From Streptomyces composti (GTDB lineage Bacteria; Actinomycetota; Actinomycetes; Streptomycetales; Streptomycetaceae): DNA of 64,000 nucleotides. The position numbers were made by a program, and so were the translations under genes. The notes beneath the pieces were generated by a model, which saw only the letters and a program-made list of their open reading frames with translations, ran no database searches and was not told the DNA's origin. Position 1 is the stretch's first letter; every line of letters starts with the position of its first letter. The stretch is from contig NZ_JAATEM010000033.1 in the NCBI RefSeq assembly GCF_012034205.1, positions 1 to 64,000 on the forward strand, written 5' to 3'. Shown in pieces: positions 25,370 to 34,192 of this stretch.

Positions 25370-26881
25370 TCAGTTGTCGCCGACGCGGGCGCCCAGGGTG
25401 AGTTCGGTGGTGTGCTCCTTGCCGTCGCGTTCGTAGGTGATCGTGACCCGGTCGCCCGGCTTGTGGGTCCAGATCTCGCCGATCAGGGTGGGGCCGGAGT
25501 CGATGACGCGGTCGTCGAGCTTGGTGATGACGTCACCGGGCCGCAGGCCGGCCTTGTCGGCGGGGCCGCCCGGGTCGACCGCCTCGGCGCCGCCGGCGCC
25601 CTGCTCGGTGATCTTCGCGCCGCCGGTGTTCTCCTGCAGGGAGACCGAGGCGCCGATCTTGGCGTACACCGGCTTGCCCGTCTTGATGAGTTCCTGGGCG
25701 ACGAACTTGGCCTGGTTGATCGGGATGGCGAAGCCGAGGCCGATCGAGCCGGCCTGGCCGGTGCCGAAACCGCCGTTGCTGGTGGACTGGATGGCGGAGT
25801 TGATGCCGATCACATTGCCCTGCGCGTCCAGCAGAGGTCCGCCGGAGTTGCCCGGGTTGATGGAGGCGTCGGTCTGCAGGGCGCTCATGTAGGAGGCCTG
25901 GCTGCCGCTGCCGTCGCTGGAGGCGACCGGGCGGTTCTTGGCGCTGATGATGCCGGTGGTCACCGTGTTGGACAGGCCGAAGGGCGCGCCGATCGCGATG
26001 GTGGAGTCGCCGACCGCCACCTCGTCGGAGTTGCCCAGGGTGAGCGGCTTGAGGTCCGACGGGGCGTTCTTGAGCTTGATGACGGCGACGTCGTAGCCCT
26101 GGGCGTTGCCGACGACCTCGGCCTCGTACTTCTTGCCGTCCGGGAACGTCGCCGACAGCCGGCCGCCGTCGACCGCGTCGGCGACGACATGGTTGTTGGT
26201 GGCGATGTGGCCCTGCTTGTCGAAGACGAAGCCGGTGCCGGTGCCGCCCTCGCCGCTGCTGCTCTCGGCCTCGATGGTGACCGTGCTCGGCAGCGCCTTG
26301 GCGACCACCGCGGCGACCGTGCCCGGCTCGCGCTTGACGTCGCCGCCGCTGGTGGACGCGGAGACCGTGGTGGAGGAGGTGTCGTCGTTGTTCTTGGCCA
26401 GGGTGTAGCCGAGTCCGCCGCCGAGGCCGCCCGCGACCAGGGCGGCCACCAGGACCGCCGCCAGCAGACCGCCGCGGCCGTTCTTCTTCGGGCCGGGCGC
26501 GGACTGCTGGTACGTGGAGCCCCAGCCACCGTGGCCGGCGCCGCCGTCATGGGGCGAGCCGCCGCCCGGCGGGGGCGGAGGCCAGGAGGGGTCCGGAGCG
26601 GACGAGGAGCCGGAGGCCGGTCCGGGCGTGCCGTGGCCGGCGGGGCCGCCTGGTGCGCCGGTGTCGTCGGACGCGCTGTGCATGCCGGATGCGCCGTGGT
26701 CGCCGTGGGCCCCGGGCGTCCGGGGCGACTCCGGCGGGACGGGAGGCAGGGGGGTCGTGGGATCGGTGCCCCTGTCCGGAGCCGGGTGCTCCTGGTGTGC
26801 AGGAGCAGCGGGAGCATCCACCGGTGTGGGCGGTGCGGACGGGGCCGGGGGTACCGCGGTGCCCTCGTTCTCGGTGCTCAC
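25370..26881 (-). CDS. HtrA/DegP-like membrane-anchored serine protease
   Basis: 503 aa. A long cytoplasmic Pro/Gly/His-rich tail (about 1-150), one membrane helix (GGLLAAVLVAALVAGG, about 155-175), then an extracytoplasmic trypsin-like domain with the triad His in ATNNHVVAD, Asp in GYDVAVIKL and Ser in NPGNSGGPLL. A PDZ domain follows (about 400-495, GGPADKAGLRPGDVITKLDD). It degrades or senses misfolded exported proteins. The GTG start at 26881 has GAGGAGA six bases upstream. Divergent from the GDPD gene. A two-component stress regulator would be expected, but none is adjacent. Confidence 0.93.
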   Translation of the reverse strand: MSTENEGTAVPPAPSAPPTPVDAPAAPAHQEHPAPDRGTDPTTPLPPVPPESPRTPGAHGDHGASGMHSASDDTGAPGGPAGHGTPGPASGSSSAPDPSWPPPPPGGGSPHDGGAGHGGWGSTYQQSAPGPKKNGRGGLLAAVLVAALVAGGLGGGLGYTLAKNNDDTSSTTVSASTSGGDVKREPGTVAAVVAKALPSTVTIEAESSSGEGGTGTGFVFDKQGHIATNNHVVADAVDGGRLSATFPDGKKYEAEVVGNAQGYDVAVIKLKNAPSDLKPLTLGNSDEVAVGDSTIAIGAPFGLSNTVTTGIISAKNRPVASSDGSGSQASYMSALQTDASINPGNSGGPLLDAQGNVIGINSAIQSTSNGGFGTGQAGSIGLGFAIPINQAKFVAQELIKTGKPVYAKIGASVSLQENTGGAKITEQGAGGAEAVDPGGPADKAGLRPGDVITKLDDRVIDSGPTLIGEIWTHKPGDRVTITYERDGKEHTTELTLGARVGDN

Positions 26882-27197
26882 AGCTCTTCTCCTCGATCCA
26901 CGGCTGGTGCAAGTCGTTCGCACTCGGTCACGCTCGCTCACGTCCGCTCACGCTGTCGACGAGCTTCGGGCGCGCTGGGGCTGTGCGGGTCTGGGTCTCT
27001 TTGTACGACGTCAGCATTTCCCACACGCTGTCAGGGCACCATAAGCCGTTCCTGTGGGTCCGGGACCATTCCTTATATAGGGCATTACTCGCTAAAGGTT
27101 CGCCATCGCTATGCCTCCGACCGGACGTCGATCACGTTCTCGCCGCCGGAACTCCTCCGACCTCACGTCTGCCCCGGCGCGGTGGCACCATGACGCG
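26882..27197. promoter_or_regulatory. Divergent promoter region, htrA-like / GDPD
   Basis: 316 bp without a gene. Holds several imperfect CGCTCAC direct repeats (about 26925-26955) near the protease side and an AT-rich core TTATATAGGGCATTA (about 27072-27086), unusual for this genome and a likely promoter element. Confidence 0.45.
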
Positions 27198-28025
27198 GTG
27201 ACCCACGCACGGCAGCACCTGACCCAAGTCGTAGCCCACCGGGGAGCCTCCGAGGACGCCCCCGAGCACACCCTGGCCGCGTACCGCAAGGCGATCGAGG
27301 ACGGCGCGGACGCGCTCGAGTGCGATGTGCGCCTGACCGCCGACGGTCACCTGGTGTGCGTACACGACCGCCGGGTCAACCGTACGTCCAACGGCCGCGG
27401 CGCGGTCTCCGCGATGGAGCTGTCCGATCTGGCGGCGCTGGACTTCGGCGCCTGGAAGACCCGCGGCTCGGCGGCCGGCCGCACGGAGGAGCCGGACTGG
27501 GAGCACCGGCCCGAGGACCGGGAGGCGACCTCCGTCCTCACCCTCGAGCGGCTGCTGGAGCTGGTCGCCGACGCCGGACGCCGCGTGGAGCTGGCGATCG
27601 AGACCAAGCACCCCACGCGGTGGGCGGGGCAGGTGGAGGAGCGGCTGCTGCTCCTGCTCAAGCGCTTCGGGCTCGACGCCCCGGCCCGTCCGGAGGAGTC
27701 CCCGGTGCGGGTGATGAGCTTCTCCGCGCGCTCCCTGCACCGGGTGCGGGCCGCGGCACCGACGCTGCCGACGGTGTACCTCATGCAGTTCGTCTCGCCC
27801 CGGCTGCGCGACGGACGGCTGCCGACAGGGGTGCGGATCGCGGGCCCCTCGATCCGGATCGTGCGCAGCCACCCCGGGTACATCGAGCGCCTCAAGCAGA
27901 ACGGCCACCAGGTGCACGTGTGGACCGTCAACGACCCGAGGGACGTGGATCTGTGCCTCGGGCTCGGCGTGGACGCCATCATCACCAACCGGCCGCGCGC
28001 GGTGCTCGACCAGCTCGGGCGCTGA
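27198..28025 (+). CDS. Glycerophosphodiester phosphodiesterase
   Basis: 275 aa, no signal peptide, so probably cytosolic. GDPD-family signatures are the catalytic His in VVAHRGASEDAPEHT, the metal residues in GADALECDVRLTADGHLVCVHD, and the later conserved ELAIETKHP and VHVWTVNDP. It hydrolyses glycerophosphodiesters to glycerol-3-phosphate and an alcohol. The GTG at 27198 is chosen; the codons upstream look non-coding (Arg/Ser-rich). Divergent from the HtrA-like gene. Confidence 0.92.
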   Translation: MTHARQHLTQVVAHRGASEDAPEHTLAAYRKAIEDGADALECDVRLTADGHLVCVHDRRVNRTSNGRGAVSAMELSDLAALDFGAWKTRGSAAGRTEEPDWEHRPEDREATSVLTLERLLELVADAGRRVELAIETKHPTRWAGQVEERLLLLLKRFGLDAPARPEESPVRVMSFSARSLHRVRAAAPTLPTVYLMQFVSPRLRDGRLPTGVRIAGPSIRIVRSHPGYIERLKQNGHQVHVWTVNDPRDVDLCLGLGVDAIITNRPRAVLDQLGR

Positions 28026-28351
28026 AACGCTGAATCGACTGAGACGCTGAAGCAGGGTGCGGTGGGGCGGCCGGGCGGCGGCACGCGTGCGGGGACGTGC
28101 GGGGAGACGGCCGTGGCAACAACCACGGAAGCAGCCGTCGCGCACACCTCTTGACTCGCATCCGAACCCCGGAGGATCCTCACGTCTCGGCCACACCGAC
28201 GAAATCCAGCCACATGATTACGGGGAGTGCTCCGGCGCGTTCACTGCGTGTTCACTCCTGTCGAATGCGTCGCCCCACTTGGATTGGCCGGTTTCCGGTT
28301 CAGGCCAATGGGGCATCCACTCCGTGGCGTGGGGCGAAGGAGGTCTCGGGG
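28026..28351. promoter_or_regulatory. Leader region of the RsbW-like gene
   Basis: 326 bp with no gene. Contains GTTCACT twice (28239-28245 and 28250-28256), 11 bp apart, i.e. one helical turn, suggesting a regulator or sigma-factor site. The RsbW-like reading frame stays open through part of it, but the strong ribosome-binding site lies at the end. Confidence 0.4.
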
Positions 28352-28903
28352 GTGGCGTTGGTGGTGGCACAGGAGGTGCCCACGTCGTCGAGCATGGCCG
28401 TACCCCATGGCCCTGCGGGCGTAGGGCGGGCGCGGCACCGGATGCGCACTCAACTGCGAGAGGGCGGGGTGCCGGACCCGGTCATCGACGACGCCGTACT
28501 CATCCTTTCCGAGCTTCTGAGCAACGCGTGCAAGCACGGTCGCCCGCTGGGCGACGCGCAGGCCGGGGACGGTGATGTGCGTGCCGCCTGGCGTGTCGAT
28601 CAGCAGGGCCGTCTCGTCGTGGAGGTCACGGACGGAGGCGGCCCGACCAGACCGGCTCCCTCCACCCCCTCGGTCACGGCGCACGGCGGACGCGGGCTGA
28701 ACATCATCGCCGCCCTGGCCGACGACTGGGGGGTGCGCGACGAGGTGCCCGGCGAGGTGACGGTCTGGGTCGTGGTGCACGCGGCGGTGTGGGAGCGGGA
28801 CGCGGGCCACCGCCGCGACGACTTCGCCGCGCGCGTCACCGCGCCTGCGGTCGCGGACATACCCGGCCTGGGATTCGCCGACGCGTTCGACGAGCTCGAC
28901 TGA
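28352..28903 (+). CDS. RsbW/SpoIIAB-like ATP-binding anti-sigma regulator
   Basis: 183 aa with a HATPase_c_2 fold: N-box LILSELLSNACKHG, G1 box LVVEVTDGGG, G2 box HGGRGLNIIAALADDWG. Such proteins are serine kinases or binders of anti-sigma-antagonists in partner switching. The GTG at 28352 has AAGGAGG eight bases upstream; the long upstream open frame is discarded. No sigma or antagonist gene is adjacent, but a PP2C phosphatase and another RsbW-like gene lie within 8 kb. Target unknown. Confidence 0.85.
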   Translation: MALVVAQEVPTSSSMAVPHGPAGVGRARHRMRTQLREGGVPDPVIDDAVLILSELLSNACKHGRPLGDAQAGDGDVRAAWRVDQQGRLVVEVTDGGGPTRPAPSTPSVTAHGGRGLNIIAALADDWGVRDEVPGEVTVWVVVHAAVWERDAGHRRDDFAARVTAPAVADIPGLGFADAFDELD

Positions 28904-29082
28904 CGACTCCGGGCCGCCAGGTCCGCCTGACGCCTCCGGTGCACGGCCGACGGCCCGCCCGGTGGCTCGCCCCGGCGCACGGCCGCACACCCCGGCACGC
29001 TGTCCACAGCGTCCCGAGGCCCGTGGTGCGAGCGGCTAGGCTCGCGCCGTACGCGAAGTGCTGTAACCGGGAGACACCCACG

Positions 29083-30048
29083 ATGGCCAAGAAGCGACCC
29101 CAGACGAAGGCCAAGCGGCCCCAGCTCACCGAGGGAGAGATCCCGGTCGTCGGTGCCCGCGAGCCCTGCCCCTGCGGCAGCGGCCGCCGTTACAAGGCCT
29201 GCCACGGCCGTGCCGCCGCGCACGCCGTGACCGAGCTGGTGCACCGCCCCTTCGAGGGCCTGCCCGGCGAGTGCGACTGGATCGCGCTGCGCGAGCTGGT
29301 GCCCGCAGCCACCGCCGAGCTGAAGCTGAAGGACGGCCTGCCCGAGGGTGTCCCGTCGGTCACGCTGGCCACCGTGCTGCCCATGGCCTGGCCCGCCCTG
29401 CGCCGCGACGACGGCTCGGTGCTGCTCGGCCTGCAGAACGACACCTCGTCCGGCGACATCAGCCGCGATCTCGCCGACACCCTGCAGCGTGCGCTGTCCG
29501 CCGACCCCGGTACGCCGGTCAAGGCCCGCCGGGCCCCCGCCGACGGGCCCCGGCTGCAGGACCTGCTGGACCTGAACGCCCCCTTCGAACCGGTGGTGCA
29601 CAGCGGCTTCGAGTTCTGGGTGCCGGACCCGGAGAACGCCACGCCGGACGTCACGGCCTCCCTGGAGCGGGCGAACGCCGCGGCCATCCCGACCGTCAGA
29701 CTGTCCGGGGTGGACGCCGCCTACTGGTGCGAGACCCCGGAGAAGAACCATCTGCGGTGGGTCATGCCGCATCCCGAGGAGCAGCTTCTGGACGCCCTGG
29801 CGCGCCTGCACGCCGCGGGACGCTCCTCTCTCGGCGAGGGCACCCGGCTGGTCGGCTCCTTCCGCGCGCACGGGCTGACCGTCCCGGTCTGGGACCTGCC
29901 GAGCGGGACGGGCGCGGACGACGTGGAGAAGCCGGCGGCGGAGTTCGCCGAGCGGCTCGCCGAGGCGCTGGCCACCGACGCGCGGCTCAGCGCCGACGAG
30001 CGTCGTGCGCGCGGCGGCCTGACCAACCGCCAGATCACACTGAGCTGA
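29083..30048 (+). CDS. SEC-C motif protein (DUF5926)
   Basis: 321-aa soluble protein. The N-terminal ~45 residues are basic and hold the zinc-binding SEC-C motif (EPCPCGSGRRYKACHG), as found at the SecA C-terminus. The rest is the actinobacterial DUF5926 region (PFEGLPGECDWIALRELVPA..), of unknown function. The start at 29083 follows CCGGGAGACACC. The metal motif suggests contact with ribosome, nucleic acid or secretion components; not demonstrated. Confidence 0.87.
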   Translation: MAKKRPQTKAKRPQLTEGEIPVVGAREPCPCGSGRRYKACHGRAAAHAVTELVHRPFEGLPGECDWIALRELVPAATAELKLKDGLPEGVPSVTLATVLPMAWPALRRDDGSVLLGLQNDTSSGDISRDLADTLQRALSADPGTPVKARRAPADGPRLQDLLDLNAPFEPVVHSGFEFWVPDPENATPDVTASLERANAAAIPTVRLSGVDAAYWCETPEKNHLRWVMPHPEEQLLDALARLHAAGRSSLGEGTRLVGSFRAHGLTVPVWDLPSGTGADDVEKPAAEFAERLAEALATDARLSADERRARGGLTNRQITLS

Positions 30049-30502
30049 CCCTCGGGCCGGTACCTGTCCGGCCGGGCCGTGATCGGGCCTCGGCCGGCCC
30101 CCCGGCCAGGCCGGGGGCGAACACCGCCGGGCAGGCACCGACCGGGGCTCGACCGGGCACCGGGCCTCGCGGGACACCCGCTGCCCCCGCTCGGACATGC
30201 GCTCGGCCCTCGGCCGAACACGTGCTGCCCGGGACCGGTGGAGGCCCGTCGGGGCCGGGCAGCGGCCAAGCTGCGCCCCGGCGGGACCAGGTCGCCGCAG
30301 GGGCCGTGACCAACGCCACGGACGCCGCGCCCGAGGGCGTGGCCGTCCCGCATCGCCGCTGCTGAACGGTCGTTCAGCGGCCCGGAAGGTGGACACAGGA
30401 ACCCGTTCCGTCCACAACTCCCGGTCCGGACAAGCCAATAGGTGACCGGAATCCCCGAGATCGAATTTGCTAACAGCCGATCTCTTGTTACCGTTTCAGT
30501 AG
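30049..30502. other. Long GC-rich intergenic region, no gene
   Basis: Very GC-rich with Pro/Arg/Gly shadow frames on both strands up to ~30360, then a more AT-rich stretch (30430-30500) leading into a strong plus-strand terminator. No protein gene is supported; a small RNA ending at that terminator is possible. Confidence 0.5.
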
Positions 30503-30546
30503 CCCGGTTGCTGGTGCATCCCCCGTCGCCAGCAACCGGGTCTTTT
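30503..30546 (+). terminator. Strong rho-independent terminator without an upstream gene
   Basis: 12-bp perfect stem CCCGGTTGCTGG / CCAGCAACCGGG followed by TCTTTT on the plus strand. The nearest upstream coding sequence ends 455 bp away, so it may end a small RNA. Confidence 0.8.
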
Positions 30547-30593
30547 CACGTCCGGACCCGCTCACGCACCGGAGCCGGCGGTCAACTACGCGT

Positions 30594-31268
30594 TTACGAC
30601 TGCGAGTTGCTACCGGAGCGCAGCAGCAGCGGTCCCCGACCCTCGCTCCGCGAGAATTCCGCGACCGCCGAGTAGCCGGCGAGGTCCTCCCGGATGCGCC
30701 CCCTGGGCGTCTCACAGATCGCCGGCTCGTCCCCGGCGTCCGCCGCGCACGGCATGCGGACGCTGCGGCCGCCCGGGCCGAGGAGCGCGAGGACCGCGTG
30801 CAGGGCTCCCCCGGTGGCGTTGCGGTAGTAGGTCCGTGCCCAGACGTCCTCGCCCCGCGCCACCACGCAGGTCTGCGCCTCGATGCCCTCGGGCGAGGTG
30901 AGTTCGGGACCGCAGCGCACGGCCGTGGACAGATGGATGCCGCCGGGCGTCACCGGGGCACCGCTGCCCCTCCCGTTGCCCTCGCCACCGCCCTCACCGG
31001 CCGCGTCGGACGCCGGGGTCCCGTCCTCGTCCCCCGCAGAAGGCGGCGCGGCCTCCTCCGGATCCGTCCCGGCAGCACGGCCCGCCCCGCCGGCGGTCGC
31101 GTGCCGTTCGGCGGCGCGCTTCATGTCGGTGGTGGTGCCGGAGCCGCCCGGCCCTGCGGTTGCGATGGCCAGGGGCAGCACGACCGCGCCCGCCAGCACG
31201 ACGCCCGCGAGCGCGAGCAGTCGGGTGTTTCGCAGAGTCCGGGCACGGGCCCCGGCATGACGCGGCAT
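30594..31268 (-). CDS. Membrane-anchored secreted hypothetical protein
   Basis: 224 aa. Residues ~15-40 form one hydrophobic segment (LLALAGVVLAGAVVLPLAIA), probably a signal anchor. A low-complexity Gly/Ala/Asp/Glu stretch (about 55-105) is followed by a C-terminal extracellular domain with four Cys (RCGPELT, QTCVVARG, MPCAAD, AICETPRG), consistent with two disulfides. No family recognised. ATG at 31266-31268. Probably expressed after the prim-pol-like gene on the same strand. Confidence 0.72.
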   Translation of the reverse strand: MPRHAGARARTLRNTRLLALAGVVLAGAVVLPLAIATAGPGGSGTTTDMKRAAERHATAGGAGRAAGTDPEEAAPPSAGDEDGTPASDAAGEGGGEGNGRGSGAPVTPGGIHLSTAVRCGPELTSPEGIEAQTCVVARGEDVWARTYYRNATGGALHAVLALLGPGGRSVRMPCAADAGDEPAICETPRGRIREDLAGYSAVAEFSRSEGRGPLLLRSGSNSQS

Positions 31269-31326
31269 GGCCCCGGAACATAACGTCCCGGGGCTGCGGA
31301 AGCGGGCGCGGCGCGCGCCGGTACCG

Positions 31327-31992
31327 CTACATCTCCGGCGCGCTCACACCCGTACGAGTGAGGGCCTCGACCGCGGCGTCCACCACGGCCTCGACGTCGG
31401 GCACCCACGGCGAGGCCGAGCCGGGCAGCGGAGCGCGCTCCCAGCGGATCTCGCCCTGGCCGGTGCGCGACGGGGGCAGCGCGAGGTAGCCGCCCTCGCC
31501 GTGGAAGCGCAGCGAGCCGGGGACGAAGTCCTTGGCGTACAGCAGCTCGCCCAGCTGTTCCAGGGAGTACGGCTTGACCAGGATCGACCAGCGGTCGGGT
31601 CCTGCGACCACCGGGCCGAGGCGGATGCCGAGGCGGTCGAGCGCGGCGAGGGCGCGGGCCGCGGGAAGGGCGGGCAGGGAGACGGCGCACGGCGCCTTGC
31701 CCCCGGTGGCCAGCACGATGGGTGCGGTCGGCCGGTTGCTCCACCACCAGCGCACCATCCGCTCGTCGGTGGTGGCCGCGAGCAGGCCGGGGTCGAAGGG
31801 GTGGGCACCCGGAACAGTGCACTCGGGGTCGGGGCAGCCGCAGTGGGACCTGCCCTGCGAGTCCGCCGCCACGCCCGGGAGTACGGGCCACTGCCATTGG
31901 GTGGCGAAGGTCAGGGCCGCGTCGATCAGCTCAGGCCCTGATTCGCGTCGCCGGGACAGGAGCCTGCGTCGCCTTCCGAGGATCTCGCGCAT
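31327..31992 (-). CDS. Prim-pol-like domain protein
   Basis: 221 aa. The pattern ALTFATQWQWPVLPGV, a Cys/His cluster (HCGCPDPECTVPGAHPFD), TDERMVRWWWSNRPTAPIVLATGG and the late WSILVKPY / LRFHGEGGYLALPPS matches the bifunctional DNA primase/polymerase N-terminal family, as at 18 kb. The acidic metal site normally seen as hDhD is hard to find (GKAPCAVSLPA at that place), so catalysis is doubtful and it may be a non-catalytic relative. ATG with AAGGAA eight bases upstream. Confidence 0.75.
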   Translation of the reverse strand: MREILGRRRRLLSRRRESGPELIDAALTFATQWQWPVLPGVAADSQGRSHCGCPDPECTVPGAHPFDPGLLAATTDERMVRWWWSNRPTAPIVLATGGKAPCAVSLPALPAARALAALDRLGIRLGPVVAGPDRWSILVKPYSLEQLGELLYAKDFVPGSLRFHGEGGYLALPPSRTGQGEIRWERAPLPGSASPWVPDVEAVVDAAVEALTRTGVSAPEM

Positions 31993-32556
31993 GAGCGCTC
32001 GTTCCTTTCCGTTGCACGCCTGGCAACACCGTGGTCCACATCACAACATGTGTCGATCACTTCACTGTGCGTACCTGTTGGCGCATCACACCCCTGCACC
32101 GGGCAAGGGACACCCCTAGGGGTCGAGCGTGGGCTGCCTCCGCGGCCGTCCGCCCATACTGCGTCTACCAGAAGCACGGGCGTGGCGTGGGGTGGCGAAG
32201 TCTGGCGATTGCCGTCGCGCGTACTACTCTCCGCCTCCGCCGCGGGAGGATGGGGCACGGTCTTCGGTGGATAGGACGCCCGGGCCCGTCACCAGGTTCC
32301 CGGGTGGCTCCCCACCACCCCTGGCCTTAACCCAGTACGTACCCCACACGACCGCTGTGACGCTCCGTCGAGCAAGCCCAGTCGACCGCAAGAGGCCTCC
32401 CCCTGAGGCAGTTTCAAGCCAACTTCATATTTCGGCAAGAGGTCTGCGGCCTGTTCCCTTCAGGCTCACGGACACCAGGAATCCCAGCAGGACAATGCTG
32501 GACATCTCCTCACGAGTGCGTGTACATGTGGAGCACTGCCGGCGACGCAGAATGAC
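31993..32556. promoter_or_regulatory. Divergent intergenic region
   Basis: 564 bp between the prim-pol-like gene (minus) and the phosphatase gene (plus). It contains the perfect 12-bp palindrome ACCCCTAGGGGT (32112-32123) and, from about 32410, AT-richer DNA expected to hold the phosphatase promoter. No gene is supported. Confidence 0.45.
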
Positions 32557-34014
32557 ATGGGGGTTTGCGATGCTTTTGCGCAGTACGCACCGGCCGGAAA
32601 GCCGGACGCCATGAACGCCCCGCACCCTCCGAAAGTGGCCGGAATCGATTCAACGGTTCCCGCCCCCGCACACACTGTCGGGCCCGTCGCCGCCGACAGC
32701 TCCGGTGCACCGCCCGGCCCGCAGCACGCACCGAGCGCGGTGCTCCAGGACCGGCTGGCCGGATGGGTCTCCGACCTCACGACCCTCCACGAGCTCACCG
32801 AGCGCCTGAACCGGACGAGCACGCTCGACGAGGCCATGCGGGAACTGCTGCGCGCCGGAGCCGCCCTGGTGGGCGCCCGGCGCGGACTTGTCGTGCTGGA
32901 GCCCGCCGACGGCCTCGGCCCGGACACCACCGTCGGCCTCGGCCTCGCCCGCTCGGACCTCGGGCACATCGAGACGGTGCCGCGCAGCTCGCTGTCGTAC
33001 GGCAGGATCCTCGACGGCCTGCCCGGCGCCGAGGACGGCATCGCGGAGCCCGACCTGTTCGCCGAGAAGGGGCTCGACCCCCGGCACCGCGAGGTCGCCG
33101 CCCGCCTCGGCTACGCCGCCAGCTACGCGCTCCCGCTGGCCGCCGAGTCCGCGCAGCGCCTGGGCGCCGCGGTGTGGCTGTACGACGAGCCGGCCGAGCC
33201 CGGCGAACGCCAGCGGCACCTGGTCGGCCTGTACGCCCGCTACGCCGCCGAGCACCTGGCCCGCCTGGTGGAGCTGCACCGCACCCGTACGGCCATGGCC
33301 ACCATGAGCGAGGAGCTGCTGCCCTCCCGGCTGCCGCGCGTCCCCGGCGTGCAGCTCGCCGCCCGGCACCGCACCTCCCCGCGCGGCGGCGGCGACTGGT
33401 ACGACGCCCTGCCGCTGCCGGACGCGGCGCTCGGTCTGGCCGTGGGCTCCGTCACCGGGTCGGGACCGAGCGCGGTCGCCGCGATGGGCCGGCTGCGCGC
33501 CTCCCTGCGGGCGTACGCGGTGATGGAGGGCGAGGACCCGGTCGCCGTCCTGTCCGACCTGGAACTGCTGCTGCGGCTCACCGAGCCGGCCCGGTCGGCC
33601 ACCTCCCTGTTCGGCTACTGCGAACCGGCGCTGCGCAAGATCACCCTGGCCGGTGCCGGACACAGCCCCCCGCTGCTGATCGGGGAGCGCCGCACCGAGT
33701 TCGTGGAGACCTCGGTGTCGGCACCGCTCGGCATGCTCGCCTGCTGGGAGGCGCCGAGCGTGGAGATCCACGCCGAACCGGGAGAGACGGTTCTGCTGTA
33801 CACCGACGGTCTGCTGCACCGCACCGGCGACCCCACGGACCGCGCCTTCGCCCGGCTGCACGCGGCGGCCGCCGGGGTACCGAGACCGCTGCGGCGCGAC
33901 CCGGACCCCGTCGTCGATCACATCCTGCGGACGATGCTGCCGGAGGAGGCGGACGAGACGGACGGCACCGACCCGGGCGAGGACGTGGTGCTGCTGGCGG
34001 CGCGCTTCGAGTAG
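32557..34014 (+). CDS. GAF-PP2C (SpoIIE-type) phosphatase with altered metal site
   Basis: 485 aa, cytosolic. GAF-like sensor about 70-250, a linker helix (MATMSEELLPSRLP), then a SpoIIE/RsbU PP2C domain (about 265-485). Present are RGGGDWYD, LFGYCEP, AGAGHSPPLLI, VLLYTDGLLHR and EDVVLLAARF. The metal Asp of the usual VGDVxGHG is Ser (VGSVTGSG), so activity is doubtful. Such enzymes dephosphorylate anti-sigma-factor antagonists; RsbW-like genes lie at 28.4 and 35.8 kb. ATG 32557 has a weak ribosome site; an in-frame ATG at 32611 with GGAAAG upstream is an alternative. Confidence 0.87.
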   Translation: MGVCDAFAQYAPAGKPDAMNAPHPPKVAGIDSTVPAPAHTVGPVAADSSGAPPGPQHAPSAVLQDRLAGWVSDLTTLHELTERLNRTSTLDEAMRELLRAGAALVGARRGLVVLEPADGLGPDTTVGLGLARSDLGHIETVPRSSLSYGRILDGLPGAEDGIAEPDLFAEKGLDPRHREVAARLGYAASYALPLAAESAQRLGAAVWLYDEPAEPGERQRHLVGLYARYAAEHLARLVELHRTRTAMATMSEELLPSRLPRVPGVQLAARHRTSPRGGGDWYDALPLPDAALGLAVGSVTGSGPSAVAAMGRLRASLRAYAVMEGEDPVAVLSDLELLLRLTEPARSATSLFGYCEPALRKITLAGAGHSPPLLIGERRTEFVETSVSAPLGMLACWEAPSVEIHAEPGETVLLYTDGLLHRTGDPTDRAFARLHAAAAGVPRPLRRDPDPVVDHILRTMLPEEADETDGTDPGEDVVLLAARFE

Positions 34015-34192
34015 GCCGGTCCCTGCGGGCCTCCGGGCGTGCCCGCCGTCCTCGGGCGCGGCCGCCTGCGCGGCGACCGGCGTCACCGATCGGCACCGGT
34101 GACCCGTGACGTAAGAGGCGCTCACCTCCGGTGACCGTTTCGGCGCGACCGTACGATGGAGGGCGGTCCAGTGCCGTATCGAGGAGGATGAC

